Numbered from the stretch's first letter, positions 42,448-51,844 are shown. The stretch is 64,000 bases of DNA from Labrenzia sp. DG1229 (GCF_000521215.1 NZ_KI928950.1:21181-85180); one strand, 5' to 3'. Notes: generated by a model from the sequence alone, not told the origin. Translations and numbers: made by a program.

Positions 42448-42825
42448 TTTCGAGCTCCACCGAATTTGGGTTGCCTGCCAACATAGGTCTTGCCCCCGAA
42501 AATACCGGCGTCGAGAGCATCACAAACGCTATGGTCACAGCATGACCGCTTTATCCGCATCTTACCAGTTCGCGACTTACCTGTTCGCGACCCGTGTGGT
42601 GAAGGTCGGCTGTCGCTGGTTTGAGTCGAGACCTGAAAGGCCGCTTCAGCGCTGGAGGCGGGTTGTTGAATACTGAAACCGCTGCTTCGTCCGCGTTGCC
42701 GTCATTCGAGACCGTCAAACGCTGAGTTAACCGACAGAATCGGTCAGATGACCGGCAAGCGCCCGTTGCAGACATATGAGACTTTGATTGTTATGGTTCC
42801 GGCGCACTGAAAAGGAACATTGCGA
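42448..42825. other. Intergenic region with a 15-bp tandem duplication
   Basis: No gene supported. CTTACC[A/T]GTTCGCGA occurs twice in tandem at 42561-42575 and 42576-42590 with one mismatch. The remainder holds the divergent promoters of the transglutaminase and RidA-family genes. Confidence 0.5.
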
Positions 42826-43311
42826 ATGTTTTCGCCAGAACAAAGACTTCAGGATCTCGGGTTACAACTGCCTGCGGCAGCAAAACCGCCACCTGGCGTA
42901 CACTTGCCGTTCTCATTCGTGAATGTGCGTGGCAACAGGCTGCTGTTCTCCGGCAGCCCCAAGAGCGCAAACGATGGAAGCATTACGGGTCCATTCGGAG
43001 TGGTCGGAACAGACTTCAATACAGACCAGGCATATGCTGAAGCTCGCGATATTGCGCTATCGGTGTTAGCCAATTTAAAGGCTGAAATCGGTGACCTTTC
43101 CAGGATCGCCGGTTGGACACGGGTCTTCGGTATGGTCGCTTCAACACCAGGATACTCTGAGCAGCATCTGGTGATTAACGGCTTTAGCGATCTCATTATT
43201 GACGTGTTTGGACCTGACGTGGGTCGCCATGCCAGATCAGCGATTGGAGTTGCAGGACTGCCATTGGGCTTTGCGATTGAAATTGAGGGGGAAGTTGAGA
43301 TTTATCAGTGA
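42826..43311 (+). CDS. RidA (YjgF/YER057c) family protein
   Basis: A 161-residue member of the longer RidA subgroup. Motifs: NRLLFSGSPK, AYAEARDIALSVLANLKAEIGDL, and the end GRHARSAIGVAGLPLGFAIEIEGEVEI with the conserved arginine (RSAIGV) that in RidA hydrolyses enamine/imine intermediates. The exact substrate is unknown for this subgroup. AAGGAA lies about 9 bases before ATG 42826; a TTG two codons upstream is the alternative. Confidence 0.85.
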   Translation: MFSPEQRLQDLGLQLPAAAKPPPGVHLPFSFVNVRGNRLLFSGSPKSANDGSITGPFGVVGTDFNTDQAYAEARDIALSVLANLKAEIGDLSRIAGWTRVFGMVASTPGYSEQHLVINGFSDLIIDVFGPDVGRHARSAIGVAGLPLGFAIEIEGEVEIYQ

Positions 43312-43585
43312 ACTCAACAACAGGTTTGTCCGCCTTGTTTTCTTTAACATTAGATGCAGCAAAAGTCGTATACGAGCCCATATTCTGCAACTCGCGCGAA
43401 TGTCGGCAATCTGCATCGCAGCAACTGTCATCTTTTGGATCAGTCAATGAGTCCTGACCCAATTTTGTTTGAAGAAATGGCCTCCGCTGATTGCATCAGA
43501 CCGGTGCGGCGCGATCCGGCTTTCGCCTTGCCTCTGCTTCAAACATGGAGCAAGGTGAGCGCGCCTTATCATGGTGGAGATTTAT

Positions 43586-44761
43586 ATGATGTTTTTTCCC
43601 GCACCCCGCATTGCCATCGGCCTTAGCGCCGCAGTCAGCCTGATCGCGCTTCAAGTCACGGCCGCCAATGCCTTCGACCCGACCGGCAACGAGGTCGCCG
43701 ATGCCTTCCTGTCTGTTCTCGATGCTCAGGAAGGTACTGTTGAAAGCTATGGGTCTGTCAGTGAGTCCGGCAACGCGGTCACAATCCAGGAGCTCGTCAT
43801 AAAAGACGAAAATGACAAGGACACGAACGTCACGATCGCGTCGACTGTCCTGACCGGAGGAGAATTCCTCGACAACGGGCGGCTCAAACTCGACAGTCTC
43901 GGGCTTGAGAAACTGGACCTGAACGCAGATGATGGAGGCATGTCCCTTGAGACGATGAGCGTCACGGGTCTTGTCCTGCCATCAGCCAAGGAGTCCGCCG
44001 CCAACGCCTCGCCCGTCAGCCCGGGTTACAAGACATTCGACGTCAAGAATATCCAGGTGCGGGATGAAGATGGCAAGATAGCCGACATTCAGGCGATTTC
44101 CTCTTCCATCGACAGCATGGACGGCGACTTGCCGACAGCTGGAAGCTTTTCCCTTTCCGGCGCGACAATTGACGTGAACGAACTGGAAGTGGAAGAAGCC
44201 AAATCTCTCAAGGAGCTTGGATACGAGACCCTGACACTGGACGTCTCCGCTTCGGGACGGTGGGATCCTGAAGCGGCGGTCATCAACATTCCGGAGCTGA
44301 AGATCGACGCGAAGGATGCGGCCAGCCTTTCGCTTGCATTGTCCCTTGGCGGGGTCACCCGTGAAGTGGTCGAGCAGCTTGAAGAGAAATCGGAAAAGCC
44401 TGAAGAGGCCATGGCGCTGTTGCAGAATGTCACGGTCATCAATGCGAAGATCCGCCTTGACGACGAAACTCTGACCGGTCGCATTCTCGACCAGGAAGCG
44501 CAGAAGGCGGGTGTCGAAGTGCCGGCCTATGTCGCGGGATTGACAGGAAGCCTGCCCTTGATGCTTGGCATGCTCCAGAACAAGGAACTTGAGGGACAGG
44601 TTGCACAGGCTTTTACCGAATTCCTGACGACGCCTGGTTCGCTCCAGCTTGTTGCAGCACCAGCAACACCTGTTCCCTTCTCGCAAGTGATGGGAACGGC
44701 AATGCTGGCCCCCCAGATGATCCCCCAGATCCTGTCAGTGGGCATTACTGCAAACCAGTAG
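43586..44761 (+). CDS. Large exported protein of unknown family
   Basis: A 391-residue protein with signal peptide MMFFPAPRIAIGLSAAVSLIA to ANA-FD. The mature chain is rich in repeated beta-strand phrases (LDSLGLEKLDLNADDG, LSGATIDVNELEVEEAK, INIPELKIDAKD), giving an elongated beta texture like AsmA- or DUF945-type periplasmic proteins, followed by helices (ALLQNVTVIN, LPLMLGMLQNKEL). I do not identify a family. GGAG six bases ahead supports ATG 43586. A strong terminator follows. Confidence 0.72.
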   Translation: MMFFPAPRIAIGLSAAVSLIALQVTAANAFDPTGNEVADAFLSVLDAQEGTVESYGSVSESGNAVTIQELVIKDENDKDTNVTIASTVLTGGEFLDNGRLKLDSLGLEKLDLNADDGGMSLETMSVTGLVLPSAKESAANASPVSPGYKTFDVKNIQVRDEDGKIADIQAISSSIDSMDGDLPTAGSFSLSGATIDVNELEVEEAKSLKELGYETLTLDVSASGRWDPEAAVINIPELKIDAKDAASLSLALSLGGVTREVVEQLEEKSEKPEEAMALLQNVTVINAKIRLDDETLTGRILDQEAQKAGVEVPAYVAGLTGSLPLMLGMLQNKELEGQVAQAFTEFLTTPGSLQLVAAPATPVPFSQVMGTAMLAPQMIPQILSVGITANQ

Positions 44762-44779
44762 AAACAGATCATGAATAAC

Positions 44780-44807
44780 AAAAAGCCCGGGCGTTCCCGG
44801 GCTTTTT
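44780..44807. terminator. Bidirectional terminator
   Basis: AAAAAGCCCGGG (44780-44791), loop CGTT, CCCGGGCTTTTT (44796-44807): perfect 12-base stem with A and T tracts on both sides, between the convergent exported protein gene and ABC exporter gene. It should stop transcription from both sides. Confidence 0.92.
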
Positions 44808-44826
44808 CTGTTTTCCTTGGCTGCGA

Positions 44827-46614
44827 CTATTCTGCTGCCTCTGTCTTACTCTGGAACTGCAACTCGCACAGGCGGCGATAGATGCCATCGTGCTCAAACA
44901 ACTCATTGTGGTTGCCGCTTTCAATCACCTTGCCGTCGCCCATGACATGAATCTGATGAGCGTGACGAACCGTGCTCAGTCTGTGAGCGATGACCAGGGT
45001 CGTGCGGCCTTCCATCAATTTTTCGAGTGCGGCCTGTATCTTGTTTTCCGACTCTGCATCCAGAGCAGAGGTTGCTTCGTCCAGGAGCAGTATCGGGGCA
45101 TCAATCAACATCGCACGTGCGATTGCGATCCGTTGTTTCTGGCCGCCGGACAGATTGCTGCCACCCTGTCCCGCCCTGGTTCTGTAACCCTCCGGCAAGG
45201 CGCTGATAAAATCATGCGCATTTGCTCCAACAGCCGCAGCTTCGATTTGTTCCTGCGTCGCATCCGGCAAGCCGATCGCGATGTTTTCGCGGATCGAGAG
45301 GTCAAACAGAAACGAATCCTGGCTGACATAGGCAATCTTGTTCCTCAAGGAGACCTGGGTGACGTCCTTGATACTTTGGCTGTCGATGAGAATTTCACCG
45401 GACTGTGGATCATAGAACCGCTCCACCAACGCAAACACGGTCGATTTGCCGGCACCTGATGCACCGACCAACGCCGTCATTTTGCCAGCTTCCGCTTTGA
45501 AGCTGGTTCCACGAAGAGCTGCATTTTCGCCATAGGAAAATGCGACGTCGCTGAAGATAATTTCTCCGCTCTCTATTTCGAGATCCCGTGCATTTTCCGC
45601 ATCATGAAGCTCTGGTTTTCGGTCCACGAGCGCATACAGTATGCGCAATCCGACCATCTGCTTGCCCAGGTTGATGTTCAGGCGGGCCAACCGGCGCGCG
45701 GGGTCGTAGGCCAGCAACAATGCCGTGATGAACGAGAAAAGAGCCCCCGGATCCTGCCCGAGTTCAATCACAGCATATCCGCCATAAAAGATTACGAGCG
45801 CTATGGCGCATCCGCCGAGCGTGTCCATCAAAGGCGAAGTACGCGCCGTCAGAGAGGCGATCTTGTTGGACTGCTTTTGAATTTCAAGAAGCCCGACTTC
45901 CATTTTGTCGCGCATGACCTTTTGCATTCCAAATGCGCGCACTATTCTGTTTCCAAGAACGGCTTCCTGCGTGACGGCACTCACCTTGGCGTTCGAAACC
46001 ACCTGCCGCTTCACATACTCCTTGACCCGCCGGATCAGGAAAGTAACTCCGATGACCGCCGGAGGCATCGTGATCAGGGCAAAGACACTCAGAAGCGGGT
46101 TCTGATAGATCATGACAAAGGTCAGGCCGATCAACGTGAGGACATCGCGACCGATGCTGGTGACGATCAGATCCAGCGTGGTGCGCACCGCTCCGACACC
46201 CTGCCCTACCTGCACGCCAATTTCAGCCAGTGAATGCTTGTCATAATAAGCTTGATCCTGACGCAGCAAAACATCGAACATTCTGCCGTTGAGATCTTTT
46301 GTAATCTGGTTTCCGACGCGGGACAAAACGACGATCTGTCCGTAAGTGGCAACTCCCTTGACCGTATAGATCACCAGAACGAACACGCCGATCGCATAGA
46401 CCATGACAGGGTCTTTGTTCACGAACACTTCGTTGACGACATCGCGCATGATCCACGCGCTTGCAGCTGTGGTAGCTGCAATCAGTCCCATGAATACGAA
46501 AGCCAGCAGATACTTCGGAATATAGGTCCGGAAATTCTCGCTGAACACACGCTTGATCAGCTGCACCGTGCCTTGCGGATCGGCCCAAGAGTCGGATTTG
46601 AACGGATTGCGCAC
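44827..46614 (-). CDS. MsbA-like ABC exporter (fused permease and ATPase)
   Basis: A 595-residue half-transporter: about six membrane helices in residues 25-310 (YLLAFVFMGLIAATTAASAW first), then an ATPase domain with Walker A GASGAGKSTVFALVERFYDP near 388, signature LSGGQKQRIAIARA near 494 and Walker B ILLLDEATSALDAESE near 514. The MsbA/lipid-exporter family fits best; it works as a homodimer in the inner membrane. Translation begins at GTG 46614 with AAGGGAACG upstream. It lies downstream of aspS on the same strand, but a hairpin separates them. Confidence 0.93.
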   Translation of the reverse strand: MRNPFKSDSWADPQGTVQLIKRVFSENFRTYIPKYLLAFVFMGLIAATTAASAWIMRDVVNEVFVNKDPVMVYAIGVFVLVIYTVKGVATYGQIVVLSRVGNQITKDLNGRMFDVLLRQDQAYYDKHSLAEIGVQVGQGVGAVRTTLDLIVTSIGRDVLTLIGLTFVMIYQNPLLSVFALITMPPAVIGVTFLIRRVKEYVKRQVVSNAKVSAVTQEAVLGNRIVRAFGMQKVMRDKMEVGLLEIQKQSNKIASLTARTSPLMDTLGGCAIALVIFYGGYAVIELGQDPGALFSFITALLLAYDPARRLARLNINLGKQMVGLRILYALVDRKPELHDAENARDLEIESGEIIFSDVAFSYGENAALRGTSFKAEAGKMTALVGASGAGKSTVFALVERFYDPQSGEILIDSQSIKDVTQVSLRNKIAYVSQDSFLFDLSIRENIAIGLPDATQEQIEAAAVGANAHDFISALPEGYRTRAGQGGSNLSGGQKQRIAIARAMLIDAPILLLDEATSALDAESENKIQAALEKLMEGRTTLVIAHRLSTVRHAHQIHVMGDGKVIESGNHNELFEHDGIYRRLCELQFQSKTEAAE

Positions 46615-46656
46615 GAAGCGTTCCCTTTCTAAGGGCTTCGATCACCCAGTATAAGC

Positions 46657-46677
46657 GAGGCCGGTCAAACCGGCCTC
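46657..46677 (-). terminator. Hairpin between aspS and the ABC exporter gene
   Basis: GAGGCCGGT (46657-46665) and ACCGGCCTC (46669-46677) form a perfect 9-bp stem with a 3-base loop, about 57 bases after the aspS stop. Minus-strand downstream bases are GCTTATACTG, not a T tract, so termination is likely partial. Confidence 0.6.
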
Positions 46678-46734
46678 TCTCTTCTCGCACAAAGGCGTAC
46701 CCCCAATCGAGGGGTTTCCGCAAGTCGGCCGAAT

Positions 46735-48516
46735 TTACTCTTCCGGTAGGTTCAACCGCAAATGCAATTCACGCAGTTGAGCCGGTGCCGGGTCATTCGG
46801 TGCTCCCATCATCAGGTCTTCCGCCTTCTGGTTCATGGGGAAGAGCATCACCTCACGGATGTTTGCCTCATCGGCAAGCAACATGACCATCCGGTCAATG
46901 CCGGCCGCGCAGCCACCATGTGGCGGAGCCCCATACTGGAATGCGTTGACCATGCCGCCGAAGCGCTTGTCGACTTCTTCCGCAGGGTAGCCAGCGATTT
47001 CGAAGGCCTTGTACATGATTTCCGGCTTGTGGTTCCGAATGGCACCGGAAAGCAGTTCGTGCCCGTTACAGGCGAGATCGTATTGCCAGCCCAAAACATC
47101 GAGCGGGTCACCCTCCAGGGCTTCCATTCCGCCCTGGGGCATGGAGAACGGATTGTGCTCGAAGTCGATTTCGCCGGTTTCCTCGTCCCGCTCGTAGATC
47201 GGGAAATCAACGATCCAGGCAAACTCAAAACTGTTCTTGTCCGAATGTCCGAGTTCCTCGCCGATAATCACACGCGATTTGGCAGCGACAGGTTCGAACT
47301 GCTTCGGCTTTCCGCCCAGGAAAAAGGCAGCGTCACCGACTTCCAGCCCGAGCTGGACGCGAATGGCTTCGGTCCGCTCCGGTCCGATATTCTTGGCAAG
47401 CGGACCGGCAGCTTCAGTCGACCCGTCTTCGGCCTTCCGCCAGAAAATATAGCCCATGCCCGGCAATCCTTCGCCCTGCGCGAACTTGTTCATCCGGTCG
47501 CAGAACTTGCGGCTACCGCCCTTGGGTGCAGGTATCGCCCTAATTTCCGTACCGGGCTGTTCGAGCAGCCTGGCGAAAATAGCGAATCCGGAGCCGGCAA
47601 AATGCTCGGACACGATCTGCATCTTGATCGGGTTTCGCAGGTCCGGCTTGTCGGTGCCGTACCAGAGAGCTGAATCCTTGTAGGAGATCTGCGGCCAGAT
47701 GCGGTTAACTGCACGGCCATTGCCAAATCTCTCGAAACAGCCAGCCATCACCGGCTCGATGGTGTCGAAGACTTCCTGCTGGGTGACGAAGGACATTTCA
47801 ACGTCTAGCTGATAGAAATCCGTCGGCGAGCGGTCGGCACGCGGATCCTCGTCGCGGAAGCACGGCGCTATCTGGAAATACTTGTCGAAGCCGGACACCA
47901 TCAGCAACTGCTTGAACTGCTGGGGAGCCTGTGGCAGCGCATAGAACTTGCCCGGGTGCAACCGGGACGGCACCAGAAAGTCACGCGCGCCTTCGGGAGA
48001 CGAAGCTGTAATGATCGGCGTCTGAAATTCGTTGAAGCCGATGGACCACATGCGATCCCGCAAGTCACGGACGACCTCGGAGCGCAGCATCATGTTGTTG
48101 TGCAACTTCTCGCGGCGCAGGTCGAGGAAGCGGTACTGCAGGCGAACCTCTTCCGGGTAATCCTGGTCGCCGAACACCGGCAAAGGCAATTCCTTGGCGG
48201 ACCCAAGGACTTCCATTTCGCGAATGAAGACTTCGATCTCTCCTGTCGGAAGTTCCGAATTGATGGTTTCGTCCGTGCGTTTTTTCACGTTGCCGTCGAT
48301 GCGGATGCACCATTCGGAGCGCACCGTTTCCGCGAGCGCGAAAGCACCGGAATCCGGATCCACAACGCATTGCGTGACGCCATAATGGTCGCGCAAGTCA
48401 ATAAACAGCACTCCACCATGATCGCGGACCCTGTGGACCCAACCGGATAGACGGATGGTCTGGCCTTCGTCGGACAGACGAAGATCACCGCACGTGTGAC
48501 TACGGTAGGGGTGCAT
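46735..48516 (-). CDS. aspS: Aspartyl-tRNA synthetase
   Basis: Class II synthetase that loads Asp (and, in the non-discriminating bacterial form, Asp onto tRNA-Asn). 593 residues: N-terminal OB anticodon domain (HTCGDLRLSDEGQTIRLSGWVHRVRDHGGVLFIDLRDHYG, read in pieces), motif 2 FRDEDPRADRSPTDFYQLDVEMSF, GAD-type insertion, and motif 3 PPHGGCAAGIDRMVMLL. ATG 48516 is preceded by GAGGAAA; the longer frame from 48597 adds a non-family leader. Confidence 0.97.
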   Translation of the reverse strand: MHPYRSHTCGDLRLSDEGQTIRLSGWVHRVRDHGGVLFIDLRDHYGVTQCVVDPDSGAFALAETVRSEWCIRIDGNVKKRTDETINSELPTGEIEVFIREMEVLGSAKELPLPVFGDQDYPEEVRLQYRFLDLRREKLHNNMMLRSEVVRDLRDRMWSIGFNEFQTPIITASSPEGARDFLVPSRLHPGKFYALPQAPQQFKQLLMVSGFDKYFQIAPCFRDEDPRADRSPTDFYQLDVEMSFVTQQEVFDTIEPVMAGCFERFGNGRAVNRIWPQISYKDSALWYGTDKPDLRNPIKMQIVSEHFAGSGFAIFARLLEQPGTEIRAIPAPKGGSRKFCDRMNKFAQGEGLPGMGYIFWRKAEDGSTEAAGPLAKNIGPERTEAIRVQLGLEVGDAAFFLGGKPKQFEPVAAKSRVIIGEELGHSDKNSFEFAWIVDFPIYERDEETGEIDFEHNPFSMPQGGMEALEGDPLDVLGWQYDLACNGHELLSGAIRNHKPEIMYKAFEIAGYPAEEVDKRFGGMVNAFQYGAPPHGGCAAGIDRMVMLLADEANIREVMLFPMNQKAEDLMMGAPNDPAPAQLRELHLRLNLPEE

Positions 48517-48711
48517 TCTATTTCCTCGGTATTCTTCTTGGCATGAAAAATCGTTACGGCCCGCCGAAGGCAGGCCGTGTCGGGCTGCAAAAGCCATGTT
48601 GCGAAGCGAAAGTCAAGGGAGAGGCAATGCTCAGAGCTTGTCGAGTCGCGCGAGATGTATATCAATCGATTGGTGTTTTCGTCCGAACATCAACGAAAGT
48701 CCGCCTGCGCC

Positions 48712-49002
48712 ATGCCCGACATTCTGACTGAAGCCATACTTGATGCTCTGATAAGCATGGAAGAAGAAGAGGAACTTGTCATCACGACATCGGTTCCGCG
48801 GCAACTCGCAGGCAGGATCCGCAATCGGATTGCAAACGAGATACCGGTACCGCCGATTTCGAAGACGGAGCTATCAGCCATTCGGTCTCTCATTTTTTGG
48901 GCCGTCAACGATACCCGCTTTTTCGATTTTGAAATGCCTACTCCGACGGGGCTAACTGCAAAAGAGTTTAATGATCTTGCAGCAAAACTACCTATCGAAT
49001 GA
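48712..49002 (+). CDS. Small acidic protein of unknown function
   Basis: A 96-residue protein: MPDILTEAILDALISMEEEEELVITTSVPRQLAGRIRNRI, with a helix of five acidic residues, and a C-terminal GLTAKEFNDLAAKLPIE. No family recognised. A longer frame opens at 48577 and there is another ATG at 48658, but the first part does not look like a protein domain; the ribosome site is weak for all. Base use is slightly AT-richer than neighbours. Divergent from aspS. Confidence 0.55.
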   Translation: MPDILTEAILDALISMEEEEELVITTSVPRQLAGRIRNRIANEIPVPPISKTELSAIRSLIFWAVNDTRFFDFEMPTPTGLTAKEFNDLAAKLPIE

Positions 49003-49117
49003 ATTTAGCCGGATTTGTCGTAAATCCACGGCGAAAACTTACCGGAATGGTTGAACAATTGCCGGGATACGACCCCTGCTATAGACTGGTATCTGTCGAA
49101 TCTTAAGGGGACTGGAT

Positions 49118-49273
49118 GTGATTTCTCTTCTTTTCGCGCTCATGACCATCGCGATCGTTCTGGCCTGGAGAGATCACTGGCGCCTTTCCTATGTTGTTTT
49201 CGCCATCACTCTCGCAATGAGCATCTACTGGCTGGATTTCCACGCGACTTCACCGCTGACAATCAAGCTATAG
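49118..49273 (+). CDS. DUF5993-type small membrane protein
   Basis: A 51-residue reading frame starting with GTG at 49118, preceded by AAGGGGA at 7 bases, and ending at TAG 49271-49273. Reads MISLLFALMTIAIVLAWRD, then WRLSYVVFAITLAMSIYWL and FHATSPLTIKL: two membrane helices and the conserved HAT...PLTI end, the pattern of DUF5993. It is followed by dsbB after 12 bases; this pairing is common, suggesting it assists or anchors the DsbB-type enzyme. Confidence 0.75.
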   Translation: MISLLFALMTIAIVLAWRDHWRLSYVVFAITLAMSIYWLDFHATSPLTIKL

Positions 49274-49285
49274 GAGCCCTGTTCC

Positions 49286-49873
49286 ATGATCATTCTTGCT
49301 CCGCATCCCTCCAGAACGCTCAACGCGATCGGGCTGCTTGTTGTTTCCGGTATCCTGATTGCTGCCTACGCCTTTCAATTCGCGCTGGACGAGTTGCCCT
49401 GCCCGCTCTGCCTGTTGCAACGGGTCGCTCTCGTCGGCGTCGGCTACGGGCTGTGTCTTAATCTGGTCTATGGCGCGAAGCCGCATCACTACGGGATCAT
49501 GCTGCTTTCGGCGATTTACGGCGGCAGCGTTTCAGTTCGACAGATCCTGCTGCACATCGTGCCGGGAACAGGAAGCTACGGATCACCTGTTCTGGGCTTG
49601 CACTACTATACCTGGGCGGGACTCTGCTTCTTCCTCGTGATCCTCGGAACGGCGGTCATGTTGCTCTTCGAAGGGCAATACAGGAAAGCCCTTGTCGACA
49701 AACCCGAGCATGGACGTTTCGGCGGCCAGCCTCTCGCGAAAATCGCTTTTTTCCTGATGCTGTTTCTGGCTGCGGCGAACATGGTCACGACATTTCTGGA
49801 ATGCGGCCCGGGCATTTGCGATGACCCGCCGATAGACTACAAGCTGCTTCAGGAACTCAAATCCGACGGTTGA
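49286..49873 (+). CDS. dsbB: Disulfide bond formation protein B
   Basis: A 195-residue four-helix inner-membrane enzyme that reoxidises a periplasmic DsbA-type thiol oxidase and passes electrons to quinone. The first redox pair is C39/C42 (ELPCPLCLLQR) and the second C172/C178 (ECGPGIC) near the C-terminus. It resembles the alphaproteobacterial DsbB-like (DsbI-type) subfamily. DUF5993 gene lies 12 bases upstream; convergent with the ParA-type gene. Confidence 0.9.
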   Translation: MIILAPHPSRTLNAIGLLVVSGILIAAYAFQFALDELPCPLCLLQRVALVGVGYGLCLNLVYGAKPHHYGIMLLSAIYGGSVSVRQILLHIVPGTGSYGSPVLGLHYYTWAGLCFFLVILGTAVMLLFEGQYRKALVDKPEHGRFGGQPLAKIAFFLMLFLAAANMVTTFLECGPGICDDPPIDYKLLQELKSDG

Positions 49874-49889
49874 TGGCAGTTTTCCTTCG

Positions 49890-50516
49890 CTAACTGTCCA
49901 CCGCCTGCAGCACAGGATGCCATTGTCCGCGAATTTCGTAGGAGCCGGCATCCGAAAAATCGAACACACCGGATCCGGCAGCAGCATGGCGCGCGTATAG
50001 AACGCGGTCGGAAATCCGGGCAAGCAGCGGATACCCGTTTTTTGAAAGCGTCTGCTCGAGGTCGGACACCTGGGTCGAACGCCGATTGATCCGATTGGCG
50101 ACGACATGAATATCCGCCTTGCCCTTTCGGACCTTCTTGATATCGGAGATGTTGTCCAGAAATTTCAGTGTTGCATTCCAGTCAAAGGCGGATGCCAGAA
50201 CCGGAACTATGATATCCGAAGCTTCCGCGATGAGGTTTTTCGCCAATTCGGACCGCACCCCCCCGGGCCCGTCGATCACAACGGCATCGAGATTCTTGCT
50301 CTTGTCACCAATTGCGCCTTCCTTGCTCCAGTTGAGTCCCTCGATTTTCATCAGATTTTTCGGCCGGCGCCTGACCCAGGAAAGGCTGGACTTCTGCTTG
50401 TCTGCGTCCGCCAGCGCGACGTCCTCGCCTCTTGCTGCGAGCGCTACTGCAAGATTCGTGGCGATGGTCGTCTTGCCGCATCCTCCCTTGGAGTTCACCA
50501 CAAGTATCTTGCGCAT
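49890..50516 (-). CDS. Orphan ParA/MinD-family ATPase
   Basis: A 208-residue deviant Walker-A ATPase: KILVVNSKGGCGKTTIATNLA at residues 3-23 with the signature lysine near 11, ADADKQKSSLSW near 39 and VVIDGPGG near 80. No ParB or parS site is next to it, so it is an orphan that may position proteins rather than plasmids. ATG 50516 has GGGGG upstream; a GTG two codons earlier is the alternative. It lies between dsbB and rnd, breaking the usual aspS-rnd order. Confidence 0.88.
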   Translation of the reverse strand: MRKILVVNSKGGCGKTTIATNLAVALAARGEDVALADADKQKSSLSWVRRRPKNLMKIEGLNWSKEGAIGDKSKNLDAVVIDGPGGVRSELAKNLIAEASDIIVPVLASAFDWNATLKFLDNISDIKKVRKGKADIHVVANRINRRSTQVSDLEQTLSKNGYPLLARISDRVLYARHAAAGSGVFDFSDAGSYEIRGQWHPVLQAVDS

Positions 50517-50659
50517 ACACACCCCCTAATGAAACCAGTCTCTCCTTGAGCACGCTTCACAATAGGCGCACATATTGCGCTTTTTCAAGAGGCAGTACTT
50601 CTAAAAATTCCATTTCGTGGCGACAAAGCGGCAGAACTCGGTTATAGCTGTGTCTCACC

Positions 50660-51844
50660 ATGCATGTGATTACAAAAACAAAAGATCTCGCCGCAGCCTG
50701 CCAGCGTCTTGCAGCCAATGACTACGTTACGGTGGACACGGAATTTCTCCGCGAAACCACTTTCTGGCCGAAGCTCTGCGTAATTCAGATGGCCGGGCCA
50801 GACATGGCCTTCATCATCGACGCCCTCTCGGAAGGTCTTGATCTCGCTCCTTTTTTCGACCTGATGCGTGATGACAGCGTCACAAAGGTGTTTCACGCAG
50901 CCCGCCAGGACATCGAAATCATCTACCATCTGGGTGAACTGATTCCTGCTCCCCTGTTCGACACCCAGGTCGCCGCGATGGTGTGCGGCTTTGGTGATTC
51001 CATTTCCTATGACCAGCTTATCTACAAGGTCACTGGCGCCAGAATCGACAAGTCGTCACGGTTCACGGACTGGGCCCGTCGTCCCCTTACCAACAAGCAA
51101 CTGGACTACGCACTTGCCGACGTTACGCATCTGCGGGACGCCTATCAGTTCCTGAGAGCCAATCTGGCGGAGCAGAACCGCAGCCATTGGGTACGAGACG
51201 AAATGGAGGTCCTGACGTCGGTGGGAACCTATCGCGCCGATCCGGATCAGGCCTGGAAAAGACTCAAGCTTCGGGTGCGCAAGCCAATCGAACTCGCCGT
51301 CATGATGGAAGTTGCCGCATGGCGTGAACGCGAGGCGCAAGACCGCAATGTCCCGCGCAACCGCGTGGTCAAGGACGATGCGATTTACGAGCTTGCAGCC
51401 CAGCAACCTCAGGACCCGGAAGCTATCAGCCGCCTCAGAACGATCCCACGCGGCTTCGAGCGCTCGCGATCCGCCGATGAAATCATCAAGGCGATCCGGC
51501 GTGCACTAAACCTGCCGAAAGACAAATTGCCCCGACTACCCAAAGGCCGGCAGGCGCCTGACGGGTCTGCGGCAGCAGTCGATCTCCTGAAAGTTCTTCT
51601 GAAGATGGTGAGTGAAGCCAACGGCGTCGCCGCCAAGGTCATTGCAACAGTCGACGATCTTGAGAAAATCGCCGCTGACGACGCGGCAGACGTTGCCGCG
51701 ATGAAAGGCTGGCGGCGGGAACTGTTCGGTGAACTAGCCCTGAAACTCAAACGCGGTGAAGTCGCCCTTGCCTTCCAGGATCGGCAAATCGTTGCATTGC
51801 CGCAGTCCGGTCAGGCTGACATCAAAACGCAAGCAGCCGAGTAG
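50660..51844 (+). CDS. rnd: Ribonuclease D
   Basis: A 3'-5' exonuclease that trims tRNA 3' ends. 394 residues: DEDD exonuclease domain with the first acid pair in TVDTEFLRE near residue 25, FHAARQDIEIIYH (second D near 82), and a DYALADVTHL tyrosine motif near 152, then an HRDC domain (about 205-285; ELAVMMEVAAWREREAQDRNVPRNRV). Convergent with ppx. Confidence 0.94.
   Translation: MHVITKTKDLAAACQRLAANDYVTVDTEFLRETTFWPKLCVIQMAGPDMAFIIDALSEGLDLAPFFDLMRDDSVTKVFHAARQDIEIIYHLGELIPAPLFDTQVAAMVCGFGDSISYDQLIYKVTGARIDKSSRFTDWARRPLTNKQLDYALADVTHLRDAYQFLRANLAEQNRSHWVRDEMEVLTSVGTYRADPDQAWKRLKLRVRKPIELAVMMEVAAWREREAQDRNVPRNRVVKDDAIYELAAQQPQDPEAISRLRTIPRGFERSRSADEIIKAIRRALNLPKDKLPRLPKGRQAPDGSAAAVDLLKVLLKMVSEANGVAAKVIATVDDLEKIAADDAADVAAMKGWRRELFGELALKLKRGEVALAFQDRQIVALPQSGQADIKTQAAE

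Noticed and set aside
42590..42650. Possible tRNA-like stretch (GGTTTGAGTCGAGACC)
   Set aside because: The T-loop-like GGTTTGAGTC is not supported by acceptor, D or anticodon stems.
42377..42676. 99-codon frame over the 15-bp tandem duplication
   Set aside because: Overlaps the transglutaminase gene antisense, and the repeated YQFAT/YLFAT phrase comes from the DNA duplication.
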